A stretch of 64,000 nucleotides of DNA, from contig CANMCE010000004.1 in NCBI GenBank assembly GCA_947496235.1, forward strand, positions 1 through 64,000. Direction: 5' to 3'. The stretch is from an uncultured Glaciecola sp. (lineage in GTDB: Bacteria > Pseudomonadota > Gammaproteobacteria > Enterobacterales > Alteromonadaceae). A model generated the notes under the pieces. That model had not been told where the DNA came from. It saw nothing but the letters and a program-made list of their open reading frames with translations, and searched no databases. A program made the translations under genes and the position numbers. Numbering within the stretch: position 1 is the first letter of the stretch; each line of letters starts with the position of its first letter. This document shows positions 17,923 through 27,425 of this stretch, piece by piece.

Positions 17923-18659
17923 TGCAGACATTTGAAAGTGCAATATACAAAGGAAAGGTTTTTCATCATCGATTTGAACCCAAGCAACATGAATTTACCT
18001 ATTCGTTATACATGTGGTGGTTAAAGCTAGACGAGCTTGTTGCAATCGAAAAGGAAATAAAACACTTCCATCTTAAAAAATCCTATAGATACCCTGTTAG
18101 CTTTTCTTCAAGCGATTACCTAAAAAAGGATGAAGACTGTTCGACCCCGCTAAAAGAAAGGGCATTAAATTGCATGAACAAGTTAACAGATGAGCGTTTA
18201 GAAGGCGATATATTCTTCTTCGGACAGGTGCGAACGTTTAATCTGTATTTTAGCCCAGTTAACTTTTGGTTCTTACGCGACCATAATGGTGAATACACTC
18301 ATATGTTGGCTGAAGTTTCTAATACACCTTGGAACGAGCGCCATCATTACCTAGTTGATCTACAGAATCAGCAAGACACTGAGAAAGCTTTTCACGTTTC
18401 GCCTTTTAATCCCATGGATATGATTTACAAATGGCAAATTCAAATGCCTGGGCAGCAAATTAACTTACGCTTGAGCTGTTTTAAACAAAATAAACATTTT
18501 GAAGCCGCTATCGCAATGCAGCGCTCTGAATTAAGTAATAAAACGCTTAAACAATGTGTCTCGAGTATTCCTAGCATGACCGTAAAAACAATGGCTGGAA
18601 TTTACTGGCAAGCACTAAAACTATTTTTTAAACGTGTACCCGTCTACACACATTCGTGA
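17922..18659 (+). CDS. DUF1365 family protein
   Basis: 245 residues from the ATG at 17922, which overlaps the preceding stop. The family's opening (SAIYKGKVFHHRF) and internal motifs (FGQVRTFNLYFSPVNFWFL and EVSNTPWNERHHYLVD) are present. DUF1365 proteins almost always lie between an FAD oxidoreductase and a CFA-synthase-like methyltransferase, as here. The Rhodobacter counterpart (RSP_1090) is linked to furan fatty acid formation. No catalytic function has been firmly shown. No signal peptide is seen. Confidence 0.85.
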   Translation: MQTFESAIYKGKVFHHRFEPKQHEFTYSLYMWWLKLDELVAIEKEIKHFHLKKSYRYPVSFSSSDYLKKDEDCSTPLKERALNCMNKLTDERLEGDIFFFGQVRTFNLYFSPVNFWFLRDHNGEYTHMLAEVSNTPWNERHHYLVDLQNQQDTEKAFHVSPFNPMDMIYKWQIQMPGQQINLRLSCFKQNKHFEAAIAMQRSELSNKTLKQCVSSIPSMTVKTMAGIYWQALKLFFKRVPVYTHS

Positions 18660-18685
18660 TGTACGAAAGATAGAAGGAACAAAAG

Positions 18686-19939
18686 ATGTCGCATAATGAA
18701 CAAACCTATTTATCTACCGATACCAGTTCTGTTTGGGAAAAAACCTGCCGTTCATTGTTTATCAGTGCACTTAAACGAATGCCCGAGGGCTTTCTTGTTA
18801 TAAAAGAACAGCAGAATGTGATTGCTCAGCTAGGAGATCCTCACTCAGATTTAAAGGCGGAAGTGAACATATTAAACCCAAGCGCCTATCCTAAACTTCT
18901 GTTAGGAGGAAGCATTGCCTCGGGTGAAACTTTTACTGACAAGCTTTGGGAAAGTCCAAATTTAACTAATGTTATTCGTATATTTGCTAGAAACCTGCCG
19001 ACTTTAGACAATTGGGAAAAGAAGTTTAAATGGATAACCATGCCTTCCGTGAAACTGCGTCACTTTTTGAACAAGAACTCCAAAAGCCAAGCAAAACGCA
19101 ATATCTGTGCACATTACGATTTAGGTAATAAACTTTATAGCAAATTCCTAGATCAGAGCATGATGTACTCGGCTGCGATTTACCCTGATCCCCAGGCTAC
19201 GTTAGCCCAGGCTCAGACCCACAAGTTAGATACAATTTGTCGTAAACTCAAATTGACCCCTAATGATCATTTATTAGAGATTGGCACAGGTTGGGGAGGT
19301 TTAGCTGTTTATGCCGCTGAGCATTTTGGCTGTAAAGTCACAACCACTACGATCTCTGAAGAACAATACGCTTTTGCCGAAGACTTAATCAAATCAAAGG
19401 GCTTAGAAAATAAAATTACCTTACTCAAGCAAGATTATCGATTACTCGAAGGTCAATACGATAAACTTGTTTCCATTGAGATGATTGAAGCCGTTGGTAA
19501 AGAGTATCTCCCTAACTTTTTTCAAAAATGCGCTTCATTGCTAAAGGAAGACGGGCTTATGCTACTACAGTCGATCATAATTGATGATAGACGCTACGAC
19601 AGCTATACCAACAACGTTGACTTTATCCAAAAGCATATTTTCCCCGGTGGATTCTTACCGTCGCAATTTTCGATTAATCAGCACGTTAAAAAATACACCA
19701 ATATGAGCATTCGAGATGTACATGATATAGGCTTGGATTATGCTCGTACCTTGCAAGATTGGTTCAATGCCTTTATGCAACAAAAATCCGCGTTGAATGA
19801 AGATGGTTACGATGAGCGATTTATGCGTATGTGGCAATATTATTTAAATTATTGCGAAGGTGGTTTTTTAGAGCGGGTTATTAGTACCGTGCAAGTAGTG
19901 ATTGCAAAACCTGGATTCAGAGCTGATCTACATCGATAA
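18686..19939 (+). CDS. cfa: Cyclopropane-fatty-acyl-phospholipid synthase family methyltransferase
   Basis: 417 residues. The C-terminal SAM-dependent domain holds the cofactor motif LEIGTGWGGLAVYAAEHFGC at about 200-220, the region CKVTTTTISEEQYAFA, and IEMIEAVG, which carries the bicarbonate-site glutamate of CFA synthases. The N-terminal part is the lipid-binding region. It would transfer a methylene group to unsaturated acyl chains of membrane lipids. By its neighbours it may instead be the furan-fatty-acid type methylase relative, so the product is uncertain. AAGGAAC precedes the ATG. Last gene of the operon, followed by a hairpin. Confidence 0.85.
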   Translation: MSHNEQTYLSTDTSSVWEKTCRSLFISALKRMPEGFLVIKEQQNVIAQLGDPHSDLKAEVNILNPSAYPKLLLGGSIASGETFTDKLWESPNLTNVIRIFARNLPTLDNWEKKFKWITMPSVKLRHFLNKNSKSQAKRNICAHYDLGNKLYSKFLDQSMMYSAAIYPDPQATLAQAQTHKLDTICRKLKLTPNDHLLEIGTGWGGLAVYAAEHFGCKVTTTTISEEQYAFAEDLIKSKGLENKITLLKQDYRLLEGQYDKLVSIEMIEAVGKEYLPNFFQKCASLLKEDGLMLLQSIIIDDRRYDSYTNNVDFIQKHIFPGGFLPSQFSINQHVKKYTNMSIRDVHDIGLDYARTLQDWFNAFMQQKSALNEDGYDERFMRMWQYYLNYCEGGFLERVISTVQVVIAKPGFRADLHR

Positions 19940-19945
19940 GTAAAA

Positions 19946-19992
19946 CGCCAGCGGATTATTGAATCCCTGCTCGGTATATGCGCTGGCGCTTG
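19946..19992. terminator. Hairpin between the convergent cfa and pomB genes
   Basis: An 8-bp GC-rich stem CGCCAGCG (19946-19953) / CGCTGGCG (19981-19988) encloses a 27-nt loop. CTTGTTT follows on the plus side and TTTTA on the minus side. The long loop makes it a weaker terminator than the others in this window. Confidence 0.5.
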
Positions 19993-19995
19993 TTT

Positions 19996-20925
19996 CTATT
20001 CTTGTATAACTGAAATAGGATCTGAGAACTTAGGCTCACCTTGAATAATGGCGATTTCCACACGACGATTTTGGGCATTATCTTCAGGTGTATCCCCCAT
20101 GGCTATTGGCTGAGTCGCGGCTTTACCAATCACCCGCATGCGCTGTTCATCAAATCCAGGCGCTCTACGTAATTGTTCAGCAACTGCCACTGCTCGCTGT
20201 GCACTAAGATCCCAATTTGAAGTATATAATTCGTTTGAAATTTGAATACCATCACTGTGACCGGTAATTTCTACTTTACCAGGCATATCATTTAAGATAG
20301 TGCCTAGCCTTCGAATAACGGGCACAAATTGTGGTTGCAAAAATGCAGAACCTGCAGAAAAAGAACCGTTTTCTCTTATGCGGATTACAATTTGTTGGCC
20401 AAGGTTTTCTACATCTACCGCACCATCTTTTATTTCTTTTTGTAGTAAGTCTTCAATTTTCTTTTTATTCTTTTCGACTTGCTCTTTGTCTGCTGACGCC
20501 GCACCTGCAGCTGCTGTTTGATTTGCTGTTTGAGGAGACTGACCACCTCTAAAGGTGCCTCTCTGCTTCTGACGACCACCTGCGGAGTCTTCTTCCCCAT
20601 CTTGGAAGTTGAGCATTGGACGAGTAATGTCTTGGGTAATCTGTTGAATGCTCTCAATGGGAGTAGGATCTGGTTTGCCAGGTCTAAATTCTAATGCAAC
20701 AACACTGGTCCCTTTAGGAATATCCTTTAATTCAATTTTATTTTGCACACCAAAGGCAAATTTCATTGAACCTGCTATTTGCTTAAACTTTTTCACATCC
20801 ATTTCAGAAAAAGACAATAGCAATACGAAAAAGCACATAAGCAAAGACATTAAGTCAGCAAATGTACCCATCCATGCAGGTAGCCCTTCGGGCGGGCATT
20901 TAGGACATTCTTGTTGCTCAGCCAT
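19996..20925 (-). CDS. pomB: Sodium-type flagellar stator protein PomB (MotB family)
   Basis: 309 residues. A single N-terminal transmembrane segment carries the ion-binding Asp24 (PAWMGTFADLMSLLMCFF). A flexible, partly charged linker (about 95-170) follows. The C-terminal OmpA-like peptidoglycan-binding domain contains ITGHSDGIQISNELYTSNW. The short N-terminus with CPKCPPEGLPAW and the pairing with PomA indicate the sodium-driven stator. It anchors PomA around the flagellar rotor. It overlaps the pomA stop by 1 bp. Confidence 0.92.
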   Translation of the reverse strand: MAEQQECPKCPPEGLPAWMGTFADLMSLLMCFFVLLLSFSEMDVKKFKQIAGSMKFAFGVQNKIELKDIPKGTSVVALEFRPGKPDPTPIESIQQITQDITRPMLNFQDGEEDSAGGRQKQRGTFRGGQSPQTANQTAAAGAASADKEQVEKNKKKIEDLLQKEIKDGAVDVENLGQQIVIRIRENGSFSAGSAFLQPQFVPVIRRLGTILNDMPGKVEITGHSDGIQISNELYTSNWDLSAQRAVAVAEQLRRAPGFDEQRMRVIGKAATQPIAMGDTPEDNAQNRRVEIAIIQGEPKFSDPISVIQE

Positions 20926-21689
20926 TAGGCGGCCTCTTCTTCTGAGCCACGCTTACCTTCAGCAATGTAACCTTTTAATACACCTTCGATAACACGAGGG
21001 TTTTGTCCATCTGCAATACCTAGAATGCCATCTAGAATTAGGCTCTGATTGAGTTTTTCCTCAGAGCTTCTAACATTCAGTTTAAATGATACCGGCAAGC
21101 AAAATAAGTTGGCCATCATGGCGCCGTACAGTGTGGTTAACAATGCAACAGCCATGGCAGGCCCAATGGCTTTAGGATCATCCATGTTGGATAACATGGC
21201 AACCAAACCGATCAGCGTTCCTATCATCCCCATTGCCGGCGCAACATCACCCATAGATTTGAAAATAACGGCACCTGATTCGTGTCTTTCAGTTGTGTTA
21301 ACGATGTCTTTGTACATAGTGTCACGAACAACATCTACATCATGTCCATCCACCAACATGTTGACCCCTTTCTGCATAAAGGCATTTTCAATTTCTTGTT
21401 CTTCCAGCGCTAGAAAGCCCCCTTTGCGAGCTTCATCTGCCATTTGTACGATCTTTTCAATCAACTCCTCAGGGGTTTGCAATTTGAAAGAAAAAGCCTT
21501 TCCCATGACTTTACCAGCGCCCAAAAATTGCGACATAGGGTATTGCATAAGAACAACGAAAATCGACCCGCCGAAAACGATAAGTAAAGAAGGCACGTTG
21601 AAGAAGATCATAATGTCTCCCCCCATGACCATCGCCATTACAACGAAGCCCAAAGCGCCTAAAAATCCGACAAGGGTTGCTAAATCCAC
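20925..21689 (-). CDS. pomA: Sodium-type flagellar stator protein PomA (MotA family)
   Basis: 254 residues with four membrane helices (MDLATLVGFLGALGFVVMAM, then IFFNVPSLLIVFGGSIFVVL, and a pair at about 150-205). A cytoplasmic loop between helices 2 and 3 bears the charged residues that touch FliG. The lack of the long MotA loop and the start MDLATLVG are typical of PomA. It forms the 5:2 ion channel with PomB. GAGGAG lies before the ATG. A sigma-28 type promoter upstream puts it in the late flagellar class. Confidence 0.93.
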   Translation of the reverse strand: MDLATLVGFLGALGFVVMAMVMGGDIMIFFNVPSLLIVFGGSIFVVLMQYPMSQFLGAGKVMGKAFSFKLQTPEELIEKIVQMADEARKGGFLALEEQEIENAFMQKGVNMLVDGHDVDVVRDTMYKDIVNTTERHESGAVIFKSMGDVAPAMGMIGTLIGLVAMLSNMDDPKAIGPAMAVALLTTLYGAMMANLFCLPVSFKLNVRSSEEKLNQSLILDGILGIADGQNPRVIEGVLKGYIAEGKRGSEEEAA

Positions 21690-21740
21690 AGGTTACTCCT
21701 CGAAATGAGTCTTTTTATTAGCCAAATCTGAATGTCTTAT

Positions 21741-21767
21741 TTAACGGCAGTAGCGAATAAATCTTTA
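21741..21767 (-). promoter_or_regulatory. Sigma-28 (FliA) promoter of pomAB
   Basis: The minus strand reads TAAAGATT (21767-21760), 11 bp, then GCCGTTAA (21748-21741). The consensus is TAAAGTTT-N11-GCCGATAA, so 14 of 16 bases match with exact spacing. It lies 52 bp before the pomA start codon. Confidence 0.8.
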
Positions 21768-21815
21768 TGATTTACCGCAATCAAACAGGAACTTTGTTAA
21801 GTCAATAGAATTACA

Positions 21816-21844
21816 TTGAATTTGTACTGTTGTTTCGGTATCTT
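21816..21844 (+). promoter_or_regulatory. Candidate sigma-70 promoter of xseB-ispA-dxs
   Basis: TTGAAT (21816-21821), 17 bp, then TATCTT (21839-21844), starting 35 bp upstream of the xseB ATG. Each box matches the consensus at four of six positions. Confidence 0.45.
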
Positions 21845-21878
21845 GCATGCCAATTATAAGATTTCTTGAGGAGCGAAT

Positions 21879-22118
21879 ATGAGCACTGCTGATTTAAGTT
21901 TTGAGCAAGCTATGGAAGAGTTAGAAAGCTTAGTAAATCAAATGGAACAAGGTGACATTACGCTTGAAGAATCTTTAAAATCTTTCGAGCGCGGTGTATC
22001 ACTAGCTCGTCATTCACAAGCATTGTTAACTAAAGCAGAACAAAAAGTAAAACAACTGACCGAACAAGCCGGTGAAGAATCTTTAGAGAATTTTATTGAA
22101 CCCCCACTAAGCGAATGA
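21879..22118 (+). CDS. xseB: Exodeoxyribonuclease VII small subunit
   Basis: 79 residues, the full length for XseB. The conserved core is present: FEQAMEELESLVNQMEQGD followed by LEESLKSFERGVSLAR. Several copies bind the large subunit XseA (not in the window) to form the enzyme that degrades single-stranded DNA into short oligonucleotides. GAGGAG precedes the ATG. Its last four bases overlap the ispA start, so the two are coupled. First gene of the xseB-ispA-dxs operon. Confidence 0.93.
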   Translation: MSTADLSFEQAMEELESLVNQMEQGDITLEESLKSFERGVSLARHSQALLTKAEQKVKQLTEQAGEESLENFIEPPLSE

Positions 22119-23011
22119 ACCAGCAACTCACACGACTTCAGCAACAAATAAACGCCGAACTCAGCGAAACTTTCGAGCATGTTAAGGCTAGCCTAAATTT
22201 ACAAGAGTCTCGTTTACTATCAGCAATGGAGTATGCCCTGCTCAATGGCGGTAAGCGTATGCGACCGCTATTATTGAGCCTTGTTGGGCAAGTGTTTGAA
22301 GCCAATCAACAAGATATTAAAGTCGCTAGTTTAGCACTTGAATGTATTCATGCTTATTCTCTTATCCATGACGACCTCCCCTCTATGGATAACGATGATT
22401 TACGTCGGGGCAAACCCACTTGTCATATTCAATTTGATGAGGCCACAGCTATTCTAGCTGGTGATGCTCTGCAAACTCTGGCCTTTGAATGCCTGAGTAG
22501 TTTTACCATGGAAGCATCTGAAACCAAACGATTACAACTAGTAGCTATTCTAGCCAAAGCGTCCGGGTTACGGGGGATGTGCTTAGGTCAAAGCTTAGAT
22601 TTACTCGCTACAAATACAGCAATTGATTTAGCAAGTTTGCAACAATTACATCAACTTAAAACCGGTGCATTGCTAAAAGCATCTGTGCAAATGGGCGCTT
22701 GTTTGGGTACCAAACCCTATTCTCCTAAAACTGAGAATTTACTCGTTCAATTTGCTGATAACATAGGATTAGCGTTTCAGATTCAAGATGACATTCTGGA
22801 TGTCATCTCCGATACTGAAACCTTAGGTAAACCACAAGGTTCTGACCAACAAAGCAATAAATCGACTTTTGTGACGCATTTTGGTTTGGAAGGAGCCAAA
22901 AACGAATTACAAAAAAAATATCATCTTGCTATACAGTCATTAGAACAACTTGAGTACAATACCCAAGATTTGCAAGCATTTACGCAGTACATGGTAACCC
23001 GCACCTATTAA
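22115..23011 (+). CDS. ispA: (2E,6E)-farnesyl diphosphate synthase
   Basis: 298 residues of a short-chain polyprenyl synthase. The first aspartate-rich motif is DDLPSMDNDDLRRGKP and the second is IQDDILD, and NGGKRMRPLL gives the diphosphate-binding residues. It condenses dimethylallyl and isopentenyl diphosphates to C15 farnesyl diphosphate, used for quinones, undecaprenyl carrier and heme O. It sits between xseB and dxs, the standard gammaproteobacterial arrangement linking precursor and product enzymes. Confidence 0.95.
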   Translation: MNQQLTRLQQQINAELSETFEHVKASLNLQESRLLSAMEYALLNGGKRMRPLLLSLVGQVFEANQQDIKVASLALECIHAYSLIHDDLPSMDNDDLRRGKPTCHIQFDEATAILAGDALQTLAFECLSSFTMEASETKRLQLVAILAKASGLRGMCLGQSLDLLATNTAIDLASLQQLHQLKTGALLKASVQMGACLGTKPYSPKTENLLVQFADNIGLAFQIQDDILDVISDTETLGKPQGSDQQSNKSTFVTHFGLEGAKNELQKKYHLAIQSLEQLEYNTQDLQAFTQYMVTRTY

Positions 23012-23067
23012 TAAGTTGCGGCATTATTGACTTGAATATCATTTAAAACCAAAAGAAAAGAATTACA

Positions 23068-24924
23068 ATGACGTTAGATCTCTCACAATACCCTAATTTG
23101 GCAAAAGCGAACACACCGGAAGAGTTACGCCTGCTACCGAAAAGTAAATTGAGAGATTTAGCCAGTGAACTTCGATTATTCTTGCTAAATTGCGTCAGCC
23201 AAAGCAGTGGTCATTTTGCTTCAGGTTTAGGCACAGTTGAGTTAACGGTGGCGCTTCATTATGTTTATAATACGCCGTTTGATCGACTCATTTGGGATGT
23301 AGGTCATCAAGCCTATCCACACAAAATTCTGACCAATCGAAGAGACCGAATGACCAGTATTCGGCAAAAAAACGGGCTACATCCCTTCCCATGGCCCCCT
23401 GAAAGTGAATACGATACTTTTGCAGTCGGACACTCATCCACCTCTATAAGCGCGGCTTTAGGTATGGCTATCGCGGCAGAAAAAGAAAATAAGGGCAGAA
23501 AAGTGGTGGCCGTTATTGGGGACGGCGCAATGACCGCTGGCCTTGCATTTGAAGCTCTAAATCATGGTGGAGATTTAAACAAAGATTTTACCGTAGTGCT
23601 CAATGACAACGAAATGTCCATTTCAGAAAACGTAGGTGCATTGAACTCACATTTAGCCCGACTAATGACAGGTTCTTTTTTCAATTCGATTCGAGATGAA
23701 GGCAAACGTATTTTAAGTAACGTACCGCCAATCAAGGCGTTAGCAAGTCGAGCAGAAGAGCATCTAAAAGGAATGGTTGTTCCTGGCACTATTTTTGAAG
23801 AATTGGGTTTTCATTATATTGGCCCCATCGATGGTCATGATGTGAATGCCATGGTTGATACCTTAACCAATATGCGAAAAATGCAGGGGCCCAAGCTTCT
23901 TCATGTGGTAACTAAAAAAGGCAAAGGGTATGAGGTAGCAGAGCAAGATCCAATTAAATGGCATGCGGTACCTAAATTTGATCATACCACTGAAAAGTTC
24001 CCAGAAAGTAAACCAGGAAAACCTACTTACTCTGCCATTTTTGGGAATTGGTTATGTGACATGGCAGAACAAGATAAAGATTTGATGGCCATAACGCCGG
24101 CTATGCGTGAAGGTTCAGGCATGGTCAGGTTTTCACAGCGTTTTCCAGAGCAGTATTTTGACGTGGCAATTGCCGAACAACATGCGGTAACACTTGCCGC
24201 TGGCTTAGCGATTGAAAATAAGCGCCCTGTAGTTGCTATCTATTCTACTTTTTTACAACGAGCCTATGATCAGTTAATTCATGATGTTGCCTTACAAAAT
24301 CTCCCCGTATTATTTGCCATCGACAGAGCTGGCATTGTTGGGGCTGACGGACCAACTCACCAGGGTGCATTTGATATTCCATTTTTACGCTGTATCCCAA
24401 ATATGATTATTATGGCACCTGGAGACGAAGCTGAATGTCGTAATATGTTGTACACTGGTCACCTAGCAAAACAACCGGCAGCAGTAAGGTATCCAAGAGG
24501 TGCGGGTACAGGCGTGGCACCTGACAGCGAAATGACAGCGTTAGAAATAGGAAAATCGCGTCAATTGCGCAATGGTGTCAAAACGGCTATTTTGAATTTT
24601 GGTGCTCTATTACCTGAAGCTCAAAAAGCAGCTGAAGCCCTTGACGCTACCTTGGTTGATATGCGATTTGTCAAACCTCTAGATGAGCAAGCCGTGTTAG
24701 ATGCCGCGAAACAACACGAACTCATAGTAACGCTTGAAGATGGCGCAATTGCAGGTGGCGCTGGTTCTGCAGTGCAAGAATGCTTTCAACAGCATAAAGT
24801 GCTTTGTCATGTGCTTCGTTTGGGCTTACCCGATGAATTTATTATGCAGGGAACGCAACAAGAAATGTACGCTGAATTAGGTATTGATGCTGCGGGAATA
24901 ATCGCGGCTGTTAAGGCCTTTTAA
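23068..24924 (+). CDS. dxs: 1-deoxy-D-xylulose-5-phosphate synthase
   Basis: 618 residues, the expected size. This thiamine diphosphate enzyme joins pyruvate and glyceraldehyde 3-phosphate in the first step of the MEP isoprenoid pathway. It shows [16 protein letters not shown] with the ThDP/Mg motif ending near [10 protein letters not shown], the glutamate of the activation site in [15 protein letters not shown], and the transketolase C-terminal domain (about 490-615). The 56-bp gap after ispA contains no terminator, so it probably belongs to the same transcript. Confidence 0.97.
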   Translation: MTLDLSQYPNLAKANTPEELRLLPKSKLRDLASELRLFLLNCVSQSSGHFASGLGTVELTVALHYVYNTPFDRLIWDVGHQAYPHKILTNRRDRMTSIRQKNGLHPFPWPPESEYDTFAVGHSSTSISAALGMAIAAEKENKGRKVVAVIGDGAMTAGLAFEALNHGGDLNKDFTVVLNDNEMSISENVGALNSHLARLMTGSFFNSIRDEGKRILSNVPPIKALASRAEEHLKGMVVPGTIFEELGFHYIGPIDGHDVNAMVDTLTNMRKMQGPKLLHVVTKKGKGYEVAEQDPIKWHAVPKFDHTTEKFPESKPGKPTYSAIFGNWLCDMAEQDKDLMAITPAMREGSGMVRFSQRFPEQYFDVAIAEQHAVTLAAGLAIENKRPVVAIYSTFLQRAYDQLIHDVALQNLPVLFAIDRAGIVGADGPTHQGAFDIPFLRCIPNMIIMAPGDEAECRNMLYTGHLAKQPAAVRYPRGAGTGVAPDSEMTALEIGKSRQLRNGVKTAILNFGALLPEAQKAAEALDATLVDMRFVKPLDEQAVLDAAKQHELIVTLEDGAIAGGAGSAVQECFQQHKVLCHVLRLGLPDEFIMQGTQQEMYAELGIDAAGIIAAVKAF

Positions 24925-24934
24925 TCTCACTTGA

Positions 24935-25435
24935 TTACACAAAGAACTTTTCTGTAATGGGGCTTTGAATAAGGCCTTGCATAATGACACAAGCAAGCAA
25001 GCCCGCGACTACATCATCTAACATTATCCCTAAACCACCATCGACTTTTTTGTCGAATAAACGAATGGGCCAGGGTTTTAAAATGTCAAAAAGGCGAAAA
25101 AGTATGAAGCCAATTAACAGTGATTTCCAATTGATAGGAACAAACAAAAAGGTAACAAACATACCCGCAATTTCATCCCAGACAATTGAACCATGGTCAT
25201 GAACGCCCATATCCACAGCTGTTTTATCGCAAATATAGATACCAATCACAATAGATAGTAGGGTTACTACTACAAAAATACTTACTGGCATAAATGCCAT
25301 GGCAATTAGAAAAGGAATCGCTGCTAGTGATCCGAAGGTGCCTGGCATTAAAGGGATTAAACCAGAGCCCATACCCAATGCAAAAAAGTGCTGAGGATTT
25401 TTTAAAGACACTTTTTGACGTAATAATTTGTCCAT
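24935..25435 (-). CDS. pgpA: Phosphatidylglycerophosphatase A
   Basis: 166 residues, an integral membrane protein. It has the PgpA family features: GLIPLMPGTFGSLAAIP near the N-terminus, and the acidic motif VWDEIAGMFVTF and LFDILKPWPI in the middle. It removes phosphate from phosphatidylglycerophosphate to give phosphatidylglycerol in the inner membrane. It follows thiL by 9 bp, as in E. coli nusB-thiL-pgpA. It converges on dxs 10 bp away without a visible terminator. Confidence 0.93.
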   Translation of the reverse strand: MDKLLRQKVSLKNPQHFFALGMGSGLIPLMPGTFGSLAAIPFLIAMAFMPVSIFVVVTLLSIVIGIYICDKTAVDMGVHDHGSIVWDEIAGMFVTFLFVPINWKSLLIGFILFRLFDILKPWPIRLFDKKVDGGLGIMLDDVVAGLLACVIMQGLIQSPITEKFFV

Positions 25436-25444
25436 AATGCACTT

Positions 25445-26413
25445 TTAAAAATGATTGTATCCGGATTTTGATGGCAATTCGTAAGCTTGGCCATTTAGGC
25501 GTAATTCCATTCGCTCTTTAGCACCAGTTACTTGTCCAATACAAGTACAAGGAATATTGTAGCTAGCCATAGCCGTTTCTATACTTACTCTATGCTCTTC
25601 AGATACCGTAAACAAGAGTTCATAATCGTCACCACCTGTGCAAGCATATTTCAATGCTTCATCTAGGTTATCAATAGATGTTCCTAGTGCTGGAGATATT
25701 GGCAACTGGTCTAATTCTATAACCACGCCCGCTTCTGACGCTGTAATAATATGTTGCATGTCTTGTAACAAGCCATCTGAGACATCCAAACAAGAAGTCG
25801 CTAATCTTCGTAACGCCGTACCTGCAAGCACTCTCGGCGTTGGAAAAAGGTGTCGATTAATTAGAAACTCTCGGTGCCCTTGGTTTTCTATATTGATTTT
25901 GTTTGTCAGCACATCCAAACCCGCAGCTGCATCACCGAGTGTACCAGTAACAAACACCCAATCACCTTTTTGCGCACCCGACCGCCTCAAGATACTATCA
26001 GGTGGAACGAACCCTTGAGCGGTAATTGTAATGGCTAGTTTACCTTTAACAGTATCGCCACCAATAAGTTGTACAGAAAAATATTCGCACAGCTGTTTCA
26101 GCTTATTGGAGAACTTATCTAACCATACTTCATCAGCTTCAGGTATAGATAGAGACAAATTTATCCATGATGGCTCGGCCCCCATAGCAGCAAGGTCACT
26201 CAAATTCGTAGCTAAGGATTTATGCGCTATTGCTTCAGGACTAGAACCGGGTAAAAAATGCACGCTTTCCAGCAGTGTATCAGTGGTGGTTACTAAATAC
26301 TGACCTTCTGGAATTTGGGTCACTGCCGCATCGTCGCCAATACCGACAATAACATCTTTACGTGAATAAGAAGGAGATTTAAAAAAATCTCGGATCAAAC
26401 TAAATTCATTCAA
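25445..26413 (-). CDS. thiL: Thiamine-monophosphate kinase
   Basis: 322 residues of the PurM/ThiL ATP-grasp-like fold. The N-terminal GIGDDAAVTQIP and the region NLSDLAAMGAEPSW are hallmark motifs, and ACTGGDDYELLFT is the C-terminal signature. It phosphorylates thiamine monophosphate to the active diphosphate, the cofactor needed by Dxs nearby. It starts 2 bp after the nusB stop, so the two are coupled. No TPP riboswitch is seen. Confidence 0.95.
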   Translation of the reverse strand: MNEFSLIRDFFKSPSYSRKDVIVGIGDDAAVTQIPEGQYLVTTTDTLLESVHFLPGSSPEAIAHKSLATNLSDLAAMGAEPSWINLSLSIPEADEVWLDKFSNKLKQLCEYFSVQLIGGDTVKGKLAITITAQGFVPPDSILRRSGAQKGDWVFVTGTLGDAAAGLDVLTNKINIENQGHREFLINRHLFPTPRVLAGTALRRLATSCLDVSDGLLQDMQHIITASEAGVVIELDQLPISPALGTSIDNLDEALKYACTGGDDYELLFTVSEEHRVSIETAMASYNIPCTCIGQVTGAKERMELRLNGQAYELPSKSGYNHF

Positions 26414-26415
26414 AA

Positions 26416-26838
26416 CTAGTTTCTTTCGTGTTTTCTTAACGTTTTAACTGCTTTATCAAGAGCGCCATTAATAAACTTATGACTCTCTTCCGCTCCAAAA
26501 GTTTTGGCCAACTCTATTGCTTCGTTGATCACAACCTTGAAAGGAATATCGACACGAGATTGCAATTCATAAATTGAGATGCGTAAAATTGTTTTTTCAA
26601 TAGGATCAAGTTCTTCTGGTAATCTACCAAGATAAGGTTTCATTACTGTGTCTAATTCAGTAACGTTTTTTGACACACCTTGTAAAAGCTCTTGGAAATA
26701 TTCCATATCCACTTTTGTCATGTCATTAGATGTTGCGGTATAAAGCTCGATTTGCTTTATATCATTGCCAGACATTAGCCAGCTGTACAACGCCTGTACA
26801 GCTAACTCTCTAGCTTTTTTTCTAGCGCTAGGCTTCAC
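26416..26838 (-). CDS. nusB: Transcription antitermination factor NusB
   Basis: 140 residues, all-helical. Family motifs include ARELAVQALYSWLMSGND near the start and LDPIEKTILRISIYELQ and VVINEAIELAKTFG in the second half. With NusE (S10) it binds boxA RNA of rRNA leaders, such as the one at the left edge of this window, and keeps transcription complete. It overlaps the ribH stop by 1 bp in the ribH-nusB-thiL-pgpA run. Confidence 0.95.
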   Translation of the reverse strand: MKPSARKKARELAVQALYSWLMSGNDIKQIELYTATSNDMTKVDMEYFQELLQGVSKNVTELDTVMKPYLGRLPEELDPIEKTILRISIYELQSRVDIPFKVVINEAIELAKTFGAEESHKFINGALDKAVKTLRKHERN

Positions 26839-27314
26839 TAAAATGCCTCATCTATTGCTGACATTACGTTAACCATCTCAAGTGCTGTATGAGCAGCTTC
26901 TGCACCTTTATTACCGGCTTTTGTTCCCGAACGCTCAATCGCTTGTTCAATGCTATCAGTAGTGATCACACCAAAAGCAACAGGAATAGTTGCTTCCATA
27001 GCTACTTGCGCTAGGCCTTTATTACACTCTCCGGCAACGAAGTCGAAATGCGGAGTCCCACCACGAATGACAGCGCCTAATGCAATCACCGCATCAAATT
27101 TTCCAGTTGCCACTAATTTTTTAGCCACTACAGGTAATTCGTAAGCGCCAGGCACGCGTACCAAAGTGATATCGTCTGGATTTACTTCTCCGTGACGCTC
27201 AAGAGTATCAAGCGCACCATCAACCAAACTTTCAACCACAAAACTGTTGAAACGTGCTACAACGACGGCAAATTTTTTGCCCGTGGCACGAATATTACCT
27301 TCGATTACATTCAT
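26838..27314 (-). CDS. ribH: 6,7-dimethyl-8-ribityllumazine synthase
   Basis: 158 residues. It shows the lumazine synthase motifs [32 protein letters not shown] and [19 protein letters not shown], where the histidine acts as catalytic base. It condenses the RibB product with 5-amino-6-ribitylamino-uracil and forms 60-mer shells in related bacteria. It is separated from ribBX by 269 bp containing a large palindromic element, whereas the genes downstream overlap. AGGAGTC is placed just before the ATG. Confidence 0.96.
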   Translation of the reverse strand: MNVIEGNIRATGKKFAVVVARFNSFVVESLVDGALDTLERHGEVNPDDITLVRVPGAYELPVVAKKLVATGKFDAVIALGAVIRGGTPHFDFVAGECNKGLAQVAMEATIPVAFGVITTDSIEQAIERSGTKAGNKGAEAAHTALEMVNVMSAIDEAF

Positions 27315-27425
27315 TTATTTGACTCCTAGTGAAAATCGGCGCGAAGTATAGCACAAACAAGTAATTTTTAAGATGTTTTTTCACGGCTTATGATTTCATG
27401 CCTACTTTAATCCGACATTGCAAAA

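Noticed and set aside
21049..21708. A 219-codon open frame antisense to pomA
   Set aside because: It is the shadow of a clear PomA coding sequence on the other strand.
21788..21805. GGAACTT before xseB as a sigma-E promoter
   Set aside because: No TCAAA or TCTGA lies 16 bp downstream; the TCAA seen is only a few bases away.
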